The notes below the pieces were generated by a model, which was not told the DNA's origin, searched no databases, and worked only from the letters and a program-made list of their open reading frames with translations. Position numbers and translations under genes: made by a program. DNA of 39,926 nucleotides from the NCBI RefSeq assembly GCF_000737695.1, contig NZ_JPRM01000041.1, positions 1 to 39,926 of the forward strand, given 5' to 3'. The stretch is from Flavobacterium hydatis. GTDB taxonomy: Bacteria; Bacteroidota; Bacteroidia; Flavobacteriales; Flavobacteriaceae. This document shows positions 1-7,995 of the stretch, in pieces; position 1 is the first letter of the stretch, and each line of letters starts with the position of its first letter.

Positions 1-45
1 GTTACAACTATCGGTTTTTTTATGATATATTATAACTTAAAGAAA

Positions 46-1257
46 TTATTTTTTTGGAGTTGGTTGATCTTTGTAGATTTCCAATTCAAAAATAAGCGTA
101 GTATTTGGAGGAATTACTCCACCAGCACCTCTTTCTCCATAAGCAAGTTTTGAAGGAAGAAAGAATACTGCTTTCTCGCCATAAGTCATAAGATCTAAAC
201 CTTCAAGAAAACCTGGGATCATACCGTCTTTTTTACCAGCCTGAAAAGGAAATGCTTGATATCCTCCTTGAGCAGCACGATTTGTATCATGTTTTCCGTA
301 AGTTTTAGCAATTTCTTCAAAACTACTGTCAAAAAGAGTTCCGTCTTCAAAATAACCAGCATAATGAAAATAGAAAGTCGATCCATCAACAGGTTTTACA
401 CCAGTACCTTTTTGAACTATTTTATAGCTTAAACCAGATGGAGTAGTTGTAGCAGTTGCTTTTGCAGTTTCAAAATAAGCTTTTTTAGCAGCAATTACAG
501 TAGCATATTTTTCTTTATAAATGCGTTCTTGCTCAAGAGCAGCAGCTTGTGCTTGTTTTGCCTTTTCAGCATCAATCAAAGCTTGCTTTTTAGCATCTTC
601 GGCTTTGTTATCATAATAAGCAGCAAATACTTTAGGCGCATCAAACTTTTTAGCCATAGCTCCTTTACGAGTAATTTTTACAGTAATCATTACATCATCT
701 TGTAGAATAAGATTAACAACATCCATTCCTTCTACAACATGACCAAAAATACTGTGTTTGTCGTTTAACCAAGGTGTTTCTTTATGAGTAATAAAAAATT
801 GACTTCCGTTTGTAGTTGGACCAGAATTTGCCATTGCAAGGATTCCACCTTTATCAAATCTAAGACTAGAATCAAACTCGTCTTTAAATGCATAACCAGG
901 ACCTCCAGAACCATTTCCGTCAGGATCACCACCCTGAATCATAAAGTCATTAATAACTCTATGAAATTTTAAACCATCATAAAACGGTTTTCCTTTTAAT
1001 TTATCGATAGTTACATAAGGATTAGTTCCTTCTGCCAATGATACAAAATTAGCAACTGTAATAGGAGCTTTTATGTATTCAAGTTGCAATACAATATTTC
1101 CTTTTTTAGTTGCAATTGTAGCAAAAATCCCTTCGTTAACAGAAGGCTTAGTTTCAACTTTTGTAATAGTTGTTTTCTTGCCCGGAACAGGCTTTTTAGT
1201 TTGTGCTTGTAGGTTAAGTACACCTAAGCAAAATAAAAATAGAATTTTTAATTTCAT
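46..1257 (-). CDS. Exported cyclophilin-FKBP fusion peptidylprolyl isomerase
   Basis: Predicted periplasmic prolyl cis-trans isomerase of 403 aa with two unrelated PPIase folds in one chain. A signal peptide (about residues 1-19, ending LQAQ) is followed by a cyclophilin domain at about 44-200, with FHRVI, FMIQGGDP and GSQFFIT, which carry the usual catalytic Arg and Gln/Phe positions. A charged, Ala/Lys-rich helical linker spans about 215-265. An FKBP domain at about 280-400 carries YAGYFEDGTLFDSS, GMIPGFLEGL and AYGERGAGGVIPPN. It is the last visible gene of the nrnA-gldI-ppi-ppi unit, 39 bp downstream of its paralogue. Both domains look catalytically complete. It probably assists folding of exported proteins, perhaps gliding or secretion components given the gldI linkage; the client is inferred, not seen. 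Confidence 0.92.
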   Translation of the reverse strand: MKLKILFLFCLGVLNLQAQTKKPVPGKKTTITKVETKPSVNEGIFATIATKKGNIVLQLEYIKAPITVANFVSLAEGTNPYVTIDKLKGKPFYDGLKFHRVINDFMIQGGDPDGNGSGGPGYAFKDEFDSSLRFDKGGILAMANSGPTTNGSQFFITHKETPWLNDKHSIFGHVVEGMDVVNLILQDDVMITVKITRKGAMAKKFDAPKVFAAYYDNKAEDAKKQALIDAEKAKQAQAAALEQERIYKEKYATVIAAKKAYFETAKATATTTPSGLSYKIVQKGTGVKPVDGSTFYFHYAGYFEDGTLFDSSFEEIAKTYGKHDTNRAAQGGYQAFPFQAGKKDGMIPGFLEGLDLMTYGEKAVFFLPSKLAYGERGAGGVIPPNTTLIFELEIYKDQPTPKK

Positions 1258-1296
1258 CTGATTTGATTTTAAAATCTGTTAATTTCTAAAATAAAC

Positions 1297-2391
1297 TTAT
1301 TGTTGTGGCATTTTGTCTAACAACTGTACCTCAAATATAATATTTGCATTTGGCGGAATTACACCTCCAGCACCAGCTTGTCCATAAGCTAAATGAGAAG
1401 GAATGAAAAGTACCGCTTTATCTCCAATAGAAAGTTGCTCGATACCTTCGATAAAACCAGGAATCATACCTTCTTTACTACCAGCTTGAAAAGGGATTGG
1501 ATTGTATTGTCTTGCTTCGGCTCTTGCAGCATCAAATTTCCCAAAAGTTTGCGCTACACTTTCGATACAAGTGTCAAATAAAGTTCCGTCTTCAAGAAAA
1601 CCAGCATAGTTTATAAATACTTGTGTTCCTGCAGCAGGTTTTTTGCCTTTACCTTTTTCAGTAATTACATATTCTAAGCCAGAACTTGTTTTTGTAGCTT
1701 TAGTTTTTAAATCAGCGTAATAAGCTAATTTTTCATCACGTACACCTTTAAATTTAGACTCAAATTCGCTTTTTTGTTTAGCTTCAGCAGAGAAATAATC
1801 GTGAAAAACTTTTACAGCATCAAATTTCTTAGCAGCCTCACCATTTCTGATAATAGTTACTTTCTTGATGTAATCATCTTGTTTAACCTGGTTAACAACT
1901 TCCATTCCTTTGTCTACAACATGACCAAAAATAGTATGTTTCCCTTCTAACCAAGGAGTTTCAACATGCGTAATAAAAAACTGGCTACTGTTTGTAGCAG
2001 GTCCGTTATTGGCCATTGCCAGAACACCACCTTTATCAAATTTTAAATCGCTAAACTCATCTTTAAATTTGTATCCAGTATCTCCAGAACCAGTTCCTAA
2101 TGGGTCTCCGGTTTGAATCATGAAACTTTCGATAACTCTATGAAATTTTAATCCGTCAAAAAAGTGTTTCTTTTTTAATTCAGGATTAGTAACAAATTCG
2201 TTTTTACCTTCTGCAAGCGTTACAAAGTTAGCTACAGTAATAGGTGCTTTTTGGTAATTTAACTCAACAATGATATTTCCTTTATTTGTTTCAATTTCGG
2301 CATATAAACCATCAGGTAAATTGCTATGTTCATCTTTACAAGAGTAAAGAGTTGTAATTGCAAGTAATAATAATATGAGGCTTTTTTTCAT
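1297..2391 (-). CDS. Cyclophilin-FKBP fusion peptidylprolyl isomerase, lipoprotein
   Basis: Paralogue of the next gene downstream, 364 aa, with the same order of cyclophilin (about 30-185) and FKBP (about 250-362) domains. Visible motifs are FHRVIESFMIQTGDP, SSQFFIT, GFLEDGTLFDTC, GMIPGFIEGI and AYGQAGAGGVIPPN. The N-terminus ends in a lipoprotein signal, LYSC, followed by KDE. Acidic residues just after the lipid-anchored Cys resemble the lipoprotein export signals described for Bacteroidota, so surface exposure is possible. It lies 24 bp downstream of gldI and is surely co-transcribed with it. The linker is shorter than in the paralogue. The pair most likely arose by tandem duplication of a fusion gene. 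Confidence 0.92.
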   Translation of the reverse strand: MKKSLILLLLAITTLYSCKDEHSNLPDGLYAEIETNKGNIIVELNYQKAPITVANFVTLAEGKNEFVTNPELKKKHFFDGLKFHRVIESFMIQTGDPLGTGSGDTGYKFKDEFSDLKFDKGGVLAMANNGPATNSSQFFITHVETPWLEGKHTIFGHVVDKGMEVVNQVKQDDYIKKVTIIRNGEAAKKFDAVKVFHDYFSAEAKQKSEFESKFKGVRDEKLAYYADLKTKATKTSSGLEYVITEKGKGKKPAAGTQVFINYAGFLEDGTLFDTCIESVAQTFGKFDAARAEARQYNPIPFQAGSKEGMIPGFIEGIEQLSIGDKAVLFIPSHLAYGQAGAGGVIPPNANIIFEVQLLDKMPQQ

Positions 2392-2415
2392 TTTAAAAAT
2401 ATTAGTTGTTTTTTA

Positions 2416-3063
2416 TTAATTTAATGAATCTTTATTTGTTACAGGAGCTGCGTGTGTTGTAGGTTTAGGAGTTTCAGATTTTGGTGCTTTTGCTTCCATT
2501 TGTCTTCTATAGGCAGTTTCTGGAACAAAATTGTGTAATGTAACCGTACAGATTAAAGGCTGATTAATTCCGATTCTTTTTTCATCACCATGATAACCAT
2601 AAGCCATATGAGATGGAAATAAGAAACTTACAGTTTCGTTTTTGTGCATTAATTTAATCCCGTCACGCAAACCCATCATGATTTCTTGTTTATCTACAAA
2701 ATAGGTTTGAGGTCTTAATTCCATTTCACTATAAATAATATTCCCTTTTAAGTCTTTTATTTCATAGTCAAAAAAAGCAACATCTCCCTTTTTTGGAGTT
2801 ATAGTGTCAGTTGTATTTTGGTTTTCGTAAGCGTACCAATATCCTTTTGTCGAAGCAATATATTTTATTTTAGGGTTGTTTTTTATAACAGCCTTAATTT
2901 GCTCTTCTTCAGTAGCTACGAGTTTTTTATTTCGCTCGATAGATTTTTTCATGAAAGTTCCCGAAGAAATAGAAATGGGTCTTCTGGCATCTTCATGTTG
3001 CTTACAGCTCGAAACCAAAACGGCCAAAACAATAGCAGAAGTTAATATTTTAGGATAGTTCAT
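2416..3063 (-). CDS. gldI: Gliding motility-associated FKBP-type PPIase lipoprotein GldI
   Basis: 215 aa lipoprotein (signal ending VSSC, then KQHEDARRP) with one FKBP-type domain at about 85-185. Motifs are GDVAFFDYEIKDLKGNIIYS, MMGLRDGIKLMHKNETVSF and FPSHMAYGYHGD. GldI is one of the proteins required for gliding motility and the linked type IX secretion system in Flavobacterium, where it is thought to help fold other Gld proteins in the periplasm. The KQHEDARRP region and the whole FKBP domain agree with my memory of GldI. The C-terminal tail (about 190-215), rich in Pro, Thr and Lys, looks low-complexity and may be a lineage-specific extension. Its place between an nrnA-like gene and further PPIases supports the call. 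Confidence 0.9.
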   Translation of the reverse strand: MNYPKILTSAIVLAVLVSSCKQHEDARRPISISSGTFMKKSIERNKKLVATEEEQIKAVIKNNPKIKYIASTKGYWYAYENQNTTDTITPKKGDVAFFDYEIKDLKGNIIYSEMELRPQTYFVDKQEIMMGLRDGIKLMHKNETVSFLFPSHMAYGYHGDEKRIGINQPLICTVTLHNFVPETAYRRQMEAKAPKSETPKPTTHAAPVTNKDSLN

Positions 3064-3069
3064 GGTAGG

Positions 3070-4074
3070 TTATATTTTTAGTTTGGTTACTAAATCTTCA
3101 AATTTTTTCAAAGTTTCTTCCATCGAATCAACTGATTTTCCTCCAGCAGCATTGCTATGTCCGCCACCGCTGAAATGAGCTCTTGCAAATTCATTTACAT
3201 CAAAACCACCTTGAGAACGGAAAGAAATCTTGATTATTTTCTCGTCCTTATTTTCAATAAATATAGCAGTAAAAACGATACCTTTCATACTTAAACCGTA
3301 ATTTACGATTCCTTCAGTATCCCCTTTTACATAATTAAATTCATCTAATTCGGCTTGAGTTAAAGATGTATAAGAAGTTTTGTGTTCAGCAAAAATTTTC
3401 AGGTTTTGCAATGCTCTTCCAAGTAATTGCAAGCGACTGTAAGAACTATTATCGTAAAGCAAAATCGGAATCTGTGTGTTCTCTACACCCAAATCTATAA
3501 GCTCGGCAATAATACGATGCGTGTTTCCTGTTGTTCCAGGAAAACGGAAAGAACCAGAATCGGTTAAAATTCCAGTATAGATACAAGTTGCGATAGTTTT
3601 ATCTAGATCTTCTTTTTTGTCTAAGAAAGAAATGAAGTTGTAAACCATCTCACAAGTAGATCCAAACGAAGTGTCAGAATAGGTGTAAGCGGAATAATCA
3701 TCAGGTTTTTGGTGATGATCAATCATGATAAATGGAGCCTTTAGTTTAGCCAAAGTATGTTCCATTTCGCCAGTGCGGTGTAAAGCATTAAAATCTAGTG
3801 TAAAAATAAGCTCTGCTTCCTCAAGAATTTTGGTGCAGTTATCGATATCTTTTTCGAATATTTTTACAGTTTCAGAACCTGGCAACCAAGCAAGGAAATC
3901 AGGAAAATCATTAGGAGCAATTACAATTGGCTCATGATTATTTTTTAATAAAAAGTGGTATAAACCTAAGGTTGAGCCCATGGCGTCTCCGTCAGGACCT
4001 CTGTGCGGAATTATGGCTATTTTTTTTGGAGTTGCAAGTAACAACTTTATGGCTTGAATGTCTTGTATTTTCAT
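3070..4074 (-). CDS. DHH/DHHA1 phosphoesterase, NrnA-like (oligoribonuclease/pAp phosphatase)
   Basis: 334 aa cytosolic metallophosphoesterase. The DHH domain shows IIPHRGPDGDAMGS (His24, Asp28, Asp30 as metal ligands), TLDFNALHR, MIDHHQKPDD and TGILTDSGSFRF. The DHHA1 domain near the C-terminus carries the GGGHSNAAGG substrate-binding motif. Length and motif order fit NrnA, which degrades short RNA oligonucleotides and dephosphorylates 3'-phosphoadenosine 5'-phosphate. It is the first gene of the operon, with only 6 bp before gldI. This linkage means gldI expression is probably tied to a housekeeping gene. Substrate choice between nanoRNA, pAp and cyclic dinucleotide products cannot be settled from sequence. 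Confidence 0.87.
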   Translation of the reverse strand: MKIQDIQAIKLLLATPKKIAIIPHRGPDGDAMGSTLGLYHFLLKNNHEPIVIAPNDFPDFLAWLPGSETVKIFEKDIDNCTKILEEAELIFTLDFNALHRTGEMEHTLAKLKAPFIMIDHHQKPDDYSAYTYSDTSFGSTCEMVYNFISFLDKKEDLDKTIATCIYTGILTDSGSFRFPGTTGNTHRIIAELIDLGVENTQIPILLYDNSSYSRLQLLGRALQNLKIFAEHKTSYTSLTQAELDEFNYVKGDTEGIVNYGLSMKGIVFTAIFIENKDEKIIKISFRSQGGFDVNEFARAHFSGGGHSNAAGGKSVDSMEETLKKFEDLVTKLKI

Positions 4075-4305
4075 AGTGTGCGAATTTACATTTTTTTAAT
4101 GTAAACCTGAAATGATTTTAGACATTAACATGCTTTTATATCTTCTTAATTTTAGTTGATAGTAATGGTTTTCAGTGCCAGTAGCAGTCACAGTTTTCAG
4201 TTTCAGTTTTTAGACATGATTATTTTAGATAAAAAAGAGAGTTTTTTTAAGGCTACAGTAGAGAACTGTCACTGCGACTGCTATCGAATACTAAGAAAAA
4301 ATAAG
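4075..4305. other. Intergenic stretch with an imperfect inverted repeat
   Basis: No gene is supported here. The stretch contains CAGT-rich sequence with a nearly perfect inverted pair: GCAGTCACAGTT at 4184-4195 and its partner AACTGTCACTGC at 4264-4275 (11 of 12 positions pair). It lies just beyond the stop codon of the CLC gene and upstream of the nrnA-like start. It may be an interspersed repeat or a weak hairpin; no U-tract marks it as a clear terminator. Confidence 0.4.
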
Positions 4306-5532
4306 TCAAAACCATTTCTGATACAAATTATACTTAGGGCCTTTTACAATTTGTGATTTGTAAATACCTACAGAGCCGGAAGATAAGTAAGCTATAACAC
4401 AAGCAATGGCGATAAAAATTCCGCTTTCAATCCCAAAAAGTTCCATTCCCATGACAGTACAGGCAATAGGAGTGTGGGTTGCGCCAGAAAAAACGGCAAC
4501 AAAACCCATACCAGCAAGAAGAGCGATAGGCATAGGAACTACAAGCGATAAAGCACTGCCAAAAGTTGCCCCCACAAAAAATAACGGAGTAACTTCTCCG
4601 CCTTTAAAACCAGCTCCTAAAGTAAATCCGGTAAAGAGAATCTTAAGCAAAAAATCATACCAAGCATTTGTATTTGTAAAAGCATCAACAATTACAGGAA
4701 CTCCTAATCCTGAGAATTTTGAAAAACCAAAACCAGCAATAGCAATTGCCAAAATGATTCCGCCAACAAAAGGACGTAGGGGAGGATATTTTATAGTTTT
4801 AGAGAATAACGAACCCCAAAAGTGCGTGCTGCGGGAGAATAATAAAGCAGCAAATCCAAATAATGCTCCACAAATTAAAGTGTAAAATAAGTTGGTCGCA
4901 GTAATTTCTGGAACAAGCGGAATACTATAATGAGTGTGTTTTACCTGCCAAATTTCGACAGTAAAATAAGCAGCGTATGCCACTAAAAAGGAAAGTAAAA
5001 TGCTTTTTAAGTTAATTTTACTAAAATAAACCACCTCTAGAGCAAAAATTGCACCTGCCAAAGGCGTTCCAAAAACAGAAGCAAAACCGGCACTAATTCC
5101 TAAGATAATCAATGTCTTTCTTTCAGAATTATCAAGTTTGAAGATACGGGTAAATTGGTCAGCAATTGCACCGCCCATTTGCACCGCAGTACCTTCACGA
5201 CCAGCCGAGCCGCCAAATAAGTGGGTAATTATGGTTCCGAAATAAACCAAAGGAGCCATTTTTAGCGGAATAATCTGCTTAGGATTTTCGTATTCTTCAA
5301 GCAATAAATTATTGCCTTTTACAACATCTTGGCCTAAGTAATAATAACTAAAACCGACAAGTAATCCACCAATTGGCAAAAGCCAGATAATCCAATCATG
5401 TTGGATTCTATATTGAGTAACAAACTCTAGAGTAATTAAAAAAAACGCCGAAGCAGATCCTGATAAAATACCTATCAAAAGACAAATGAAAATCCATTTG
5501 AGAGCGAGAAGTATTTTTTCTTTTAAATCCAT
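4306..5532 (-). CDS. CLC-family anion channel/antiporter, possibly fluoride-type (CLC-F)
   Basis: Polytopic membrane protein of about 408 aa belonging to the CLC chloride channel/transporter family. The ATG at 5532 (MDLKEKILL) is preferred over an in-frame TTG at 5547. The selectivity segment reads GGSAGREGTAVQMGG, retaining the external gating glutamate of GREG, and the C-terminal part has GAGFKGGEVTPLFFVGATFG. The usual GSGIP motif is absent; the corresponding segment reads KGNNLLLEEY. From my memory of the family, loss of GSGIP with a GNNL-like segment and GREGT is seen in the CLC-F fluoride/proton antiporter branch, so fluoride export is a real alternative to chloride. No cytoplasmic CBS domains follow. 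It appears to be transcribed alone, or from read-through of the RidA gene upstream. Confidence 0.85.
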   Translation of the reverse strand: MDLKEKILLALKWIFICLLIGILSGSASAFFLITLEFVTQYRIQHDWIIWLLPIGGLLVGFSYYYLGQDVVKGNNLLLEEYENPKQIIPLKMAPLVYFGTIITHLFGGSAGREGTAVQMGGAIADQFTRIFKLDNSERKTLIILGISAGFASVFGTPLAGAIFALEVVYFSKINLKSILLSFLVAYAAYFTVEIWQVKHTHYSIPLVPEITATNLFYTLICGALFGFAALLFSRSTHFWGSLFSKTIKYPPLRPFVGGIILAIAIAGFGFSKFSGLGVPVIVDAFTNTNAWYDFLLKILFTGFTLGAGFKGGEVTPLFFVGATFGSALSLVVPMPIALLAGMGFVAVFSGATHTPIACTVMGMELFGIESGIFIAIACVIAYLSSGSVGIYKSQIVKGPKYNLYQKWF

Positions 5533-5583
5533 TAAAAAGGCTAACAATATTTGTTTGAGTACAAAGATAACAAATCAGTTTTG

Positions 5584-5630
5584 AACTCGAATTTCACGAA
5601 CGTATTTGTGTAATTCGTGAAATTCGAGTT
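5584..5630. terminator. 17 bp perfect hairpin between RidA and CLC genes
   Basis: AACTCGAATTTCACGAA at 5584-5600 pairs exactly with 5614-5630 around a 13-base loop. It starts 8 bp beyond the RidA stop codon on the minus strand and would form a very stable hairpin there. The U-tract is better on the plus strand (TTTTTT at 5634-5639) than on the minus strand. The core resembles a hairpin repeat that I believe recurs between genes in Flavobacterium, so it may be a mobile repeat that also stops transcription. Confidence 0.55.
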
Positions 5631-5637
5631 TGATTTT

Positions 5638-6024
5638 TTATCCTACAATTACAGCTGTAAACTCGATTTCTACTAAGTATTCAGGAGCAACAAGTTTGCT
5701 GATTTCGTAAAACCCAGTTGTTGGTTTTATGTCTTTAAAAAATGCCGAATGTGCTCCAGCCACAGATTCAAAAGTCGAAATATCGGTGGTAAAAATACGC
5801 GTTCTAATTACGTCTTTCATACCAATTCCTAGATCTTCCAATACTTTTTCGACTCTTTCCAGAATGTTCAATGTTTGTGCATAAGCATCGTCGGCTTTTA
5901 CTTTTTCGCCATCAACAATTGCAACAGTTCCAGAAACCTCTACGATGTTACCAATACGTACTGCGCGACAGTATCCCATTTTGTCTTCCCATGGAGATCC
6001 AGTCAAGATGTTTTCTCTTTTCAT
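5638..6024 (-). CDS. RidA family reactive intermediate/imine deaminase
   Basis: 128 aa from the preferred start at 6024 (MKRENILTGSPWEDK). An in-frame ATG 51 bp upstream would add a basic, Ser/Lys-rich tail not typical of the family. The conserved RidA/YjgF core is visible: GYCRAVRIGNIVEVSGT, QTLNILERVEKVLEDLG, VIRTRIFTTDI and EISKLVAPEYLVEIEFTAVI. RidA proteins form trimers and hydrolyse reactive enamine/imine intermediates made by PLP enzymes. The active-site Arg of the best-studied members normally lies in an R-x-x segment just before the C-terminal strand. Here that segment reads KLVAPEYLVEIE, so this is likely a Rid-subfamily member with a different or unknown substrate rather than canonical RidA. 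Confidence 0.85.
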   Translation of the reverse strand: MKRENILTGSPWEDKMGYCRAVRIGNIVEVSGTVAIVDGEKVKADDAYAQTLNILERVEKVLEDLGIGMKDVIRTRIFTTDISTFESVAGAHSAFFKDIKPTTGFYEISKLVAPEYLVEIEFTAVIVG

Positions 6025-6075
6025 TATAAGTTTTTTGTGTGTTTTCGAACTGCTTTTGAGTGGTTTTAAGAGCAA

Positions 6076-6517
6076 TTCATAGTTAGATTAATGTTCTGCA
6101 ATTTATAAAAAATGCACAAGAAAATCTGTAAAACAACCCCATTAATTCCTTATAAAAAATCGGTTTTGTTATAAAAATTAATATTCGGGCGTGCCCCGCA
6201 GAAAAAGCGGGTCGGGCTGTTCACGACAAGTCCTCGCACTTCCTTCGTCAGGCTGTGGGCTTTCTGTTGCCATCCCTCACGCGAGATTGTTGTTATTAAG
6301 CTATGGAAACAGCTGTAATATTTTCCCAGAATACATCTCGCAAAGACGCAAAATCGCAAAGAAAACACACCTAAATTTGGCGACTTGGCGTCTTTGCGAG
6401 AAAAATTTTATCCCAAAAAGTTTACCTTAATGACATTGCGCGCGAAATAAGCCTCGGAGACCAATTGATAATTATTTTTAAATATAAACAAGAAAGTAAC
6501 TTGTAGTATATTATACA
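6076..6517. repeat. Intergenic block of interspersed repeat elements
   Basis: No believable gene. Two elements are seen. One, at about 6185-6295, is a GC-richer patch with complementary CCCCGC (6195-6200) and GCGGG (6207-6211) and a TCACGCGAGA end, very unlike the AT-rich surroundings. The other is a perfect 14 bp inverted repeat, TCTCGCAAAGACGC at 6336-6349 paired with 6388-6401. Both types look like short elements that I recall recurring many times between genes in flavobacterial genomes. They lie upstream of the RidA gene and beyond the stop codon of the dioxygenase gene. Confidence 0.6.
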
Positions 6518-7438
6518 TTAGATCCATTTCTCGCTACTAACATAATTATTAGGAAAATAAGTAAGGTACTGAACCATTCTGGGAGATGTACCTTGGTTTG
6601 CAGATGCGCAATGTGGTAATGTGTTTTGCCAGATTATAAAGTCGCCCGCATTTGCAACTATAGGAATAGGCTGAGTTATCTTGAGTATTTCTTCTCTGGG
6701 GTTTATATGAGGTTCAAGATTTTTTAGCCAAGAATCTATTTTATTATGAAACCCAGGAACACAATGAAAAGCACCATCCTGTGCGCCACAATCTGTAAGG
6801 TAGAGTAGTCCTTGAAACCCAAAACTAATAGGTAAACTTAAACTAACATCCCAATGGAGAGAACCTCCTAAAAAAGTGAATTCATGAGTTTCTGGCGGAT
6901 TAAAGCTTACTTTATCAATCGTTTTATATATATCATTAGTTTTATAAAGCTGTTCATAAGCTTTTTTTATACGAGGAGAAAATCGATTTCTATTTAGAGT
7001 TTCATGATCCGAAAAATTAAGCATTAAGCCTTTTTGATCCGGATGATTATTATACCAGGATTCCTTTTTATTAGGATCCATTTTTAGGAAATCCCAAATA
7101 GCAAGTTGAGTATCTTCGCAATCTTCTTTAGAGATAGCATTTTTTACAATAACATATCCGTTTCTATTCCAAAACTCAAGATCATCATCAGATAATACAT
7201 TGTCTGTAAGGTCTTGAGGTTCTAATGTTTTGCCTTTCTTTTTTTGGTTAACCCAAATTTTAAAAGCTTCAAAATCGGGTTTTTCAAAGTACAAATATTG
7301 TAAAGTATCCTCCATGCTAATTCCTAATTGGTAAAGCATTTCAATTTCTTTATCCCAAGTTATATTTTCATTGGTAGCGGTAACCGTATTTGGGTTTAAA
7401 GTACGATTCCATAGATTTTCAAGAATATTCCAAGGCAT
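6518..7438 (-). CDS. Phytanoyl-CoA dioxygenase (PhyH)-family Fe(II)/2-oxoglutarate oxygenase
   Basis: 306 aa soluble protein. The double-stranded beta-helix core of PhyH-family oxygenases is supported by GGSLHWDVSLSLP, which supplies His195 and Asp197 of the iron-binding HxD motif. WQNTLPHCASANQG supplies the distal His276, and Arg287 in SPRMVQYLTYF is the likely 2-oxoglutarate-binding residue. NGYVIVKNAISKEDCED at about 93-109 matches the family's N-terminal region, while residues 1-85 are a helical extension not typical of the fold. The iron site is complete, so the enzyme should be active. The substrate is unknown; members hydroxylate lipids, amino acids, halogenated or natural-product intermediates. 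It is the second gene of a pair, 44 bp after a degenerate Hint-like gene. Confidence 0.85.
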   Translation of the reverse strand: MPWNILENLWNRTLNPNTVTATNENITWDKEIEMLYQLGISMEDTLQYLYFEKPDFEAFKIWVNQKKKGKTLEPQDLTDNVLSDDDLEFWNRNGYVIVKNAISKEDCEDTQLAIWDFLKMDPNKKESWYNNHPDQKGLMLNFSDHETLNRNRFSPRIKKAYEQLYKTNDIYKTIDKVSFNPPETHEFTFLGGSLHWDVSLSLPISFGFQGLLYLTDCGAQDGAFHCVPGFHNKIDSWLKNLEPHINPREEILKITQPIPIVANAGDFIIWQNTLPHCASANQGTSPRMVQYLTYFPNNYVSSEKWI

Positions 7439-7482
7439 AGTTTAAAAAGTAGATGTGGTTTAAAATTAAGAAATAAACAGAT

Positions 7483-7995
7483 TTACTGTATCATTTCATG
7501 AGGTAGTTGATCAAAATAAACTTGCAATATAAAATCTCCAACTACAATATCATTTATCAACAATAAATGACCATTTGGGGTATTGTCCCATTTTATATCT
7601 GTTGAAATTTGGCGTGCTTCACCTTTATGTTTTTTAATGCTAAGGTTATCTATTTTTAATGATTTTCCATTTTTATCGACTATTTCCTGTCCAGAAAAGA
7701 GTTTATCGGCTCTGGTATATTTTCCGTTTGGGAGTAAAAAAGGCAAATTAGAGTTACAAACTAAATAAGGAGTATCATCACGGTGTAAGGTCATATATAC
7801 CATTTTATTAGACTGGTATTGATTACCAGTACTAAAAGAAATCTTCGCTTTAGACGATGATAACTTAATTTTTCCCCTGTATAGTTTTACTGATATTGCC
7901 GATACAGCATCTCCTTTTTCAAAATGATCTATTGGTTTTAAGCCTCTAGGAATTGTAATTAAAGCATTGGTAGCAGGGGTAAAATTGTTTTTCAT
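7483..7995 (-). CDS. Stand-alone degenerate Hint (hedgehog/intein)-like protein
   Basis: 170 aa, no signal peptide, no membrane segment. I read the chain as a Hint fold. The start ALITIPRGLKPIDHFEKGD matches the first Hint block (G..-x-PI-x-x-x-x-x-GD). The middle segment LPFLLPNGKYTRADKLFSGQ matches the HPF-x-x-x-dGxW-x-x-A-x-x-L-x-x-G block. The end NGHLLLINDIVVGD matches the closing GH-x-x-x-x-NGI-x-V block. Residues needed for self-splicing are missing. No Cys occurs at the N-terminal catalytic position (Cys80 is the only cysteine), the His before PF is replaced by Leu, and the usual terminal HN is GD. It is therefore probably a non-cleaving Hint relative. It precedes the PhyH oxygenase gene and likely shares its transcript. 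The fold call is by eye only. Confidence 0.6.
   Translation of the reverse strand: MKNNFTPATNALITIPRGLKPIDHFEKGDAVSAISVKLYRGKIKLSSSKAKISFSTGNQYQSNKMVYMTLHRDDTPYLVCNSNLPFLLPNGKYTRADKLFSGQEIVDKNGKSLKIDNLSIKKHKGEARQISTDIKWDNTPNGHLLLINDIVVGDFILQVYFDQLPHEMIQ

Noticed and set aside
4406..4885. 159-codon frame on the plus strand opposite the CLC gene
   Set aside because: Pro/Lys/Ala-rich translation with no motif, fully antisense to a well-supported membrane protein; a codon-bias shadow.
5548..5637. Fluoride riboswitch upstream of the CLC gene
   Set aside because: The short gap is filled mostly by a simple 17 bp hairpin; I could not find the pseudoknot pattern of the crcB motif.
6150..6368. 72-codon reading frame on the minus strand
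   Set aside because: It coincides with interspersed repeat elements, has no recognisable domain, and its composition is set by the repeats.
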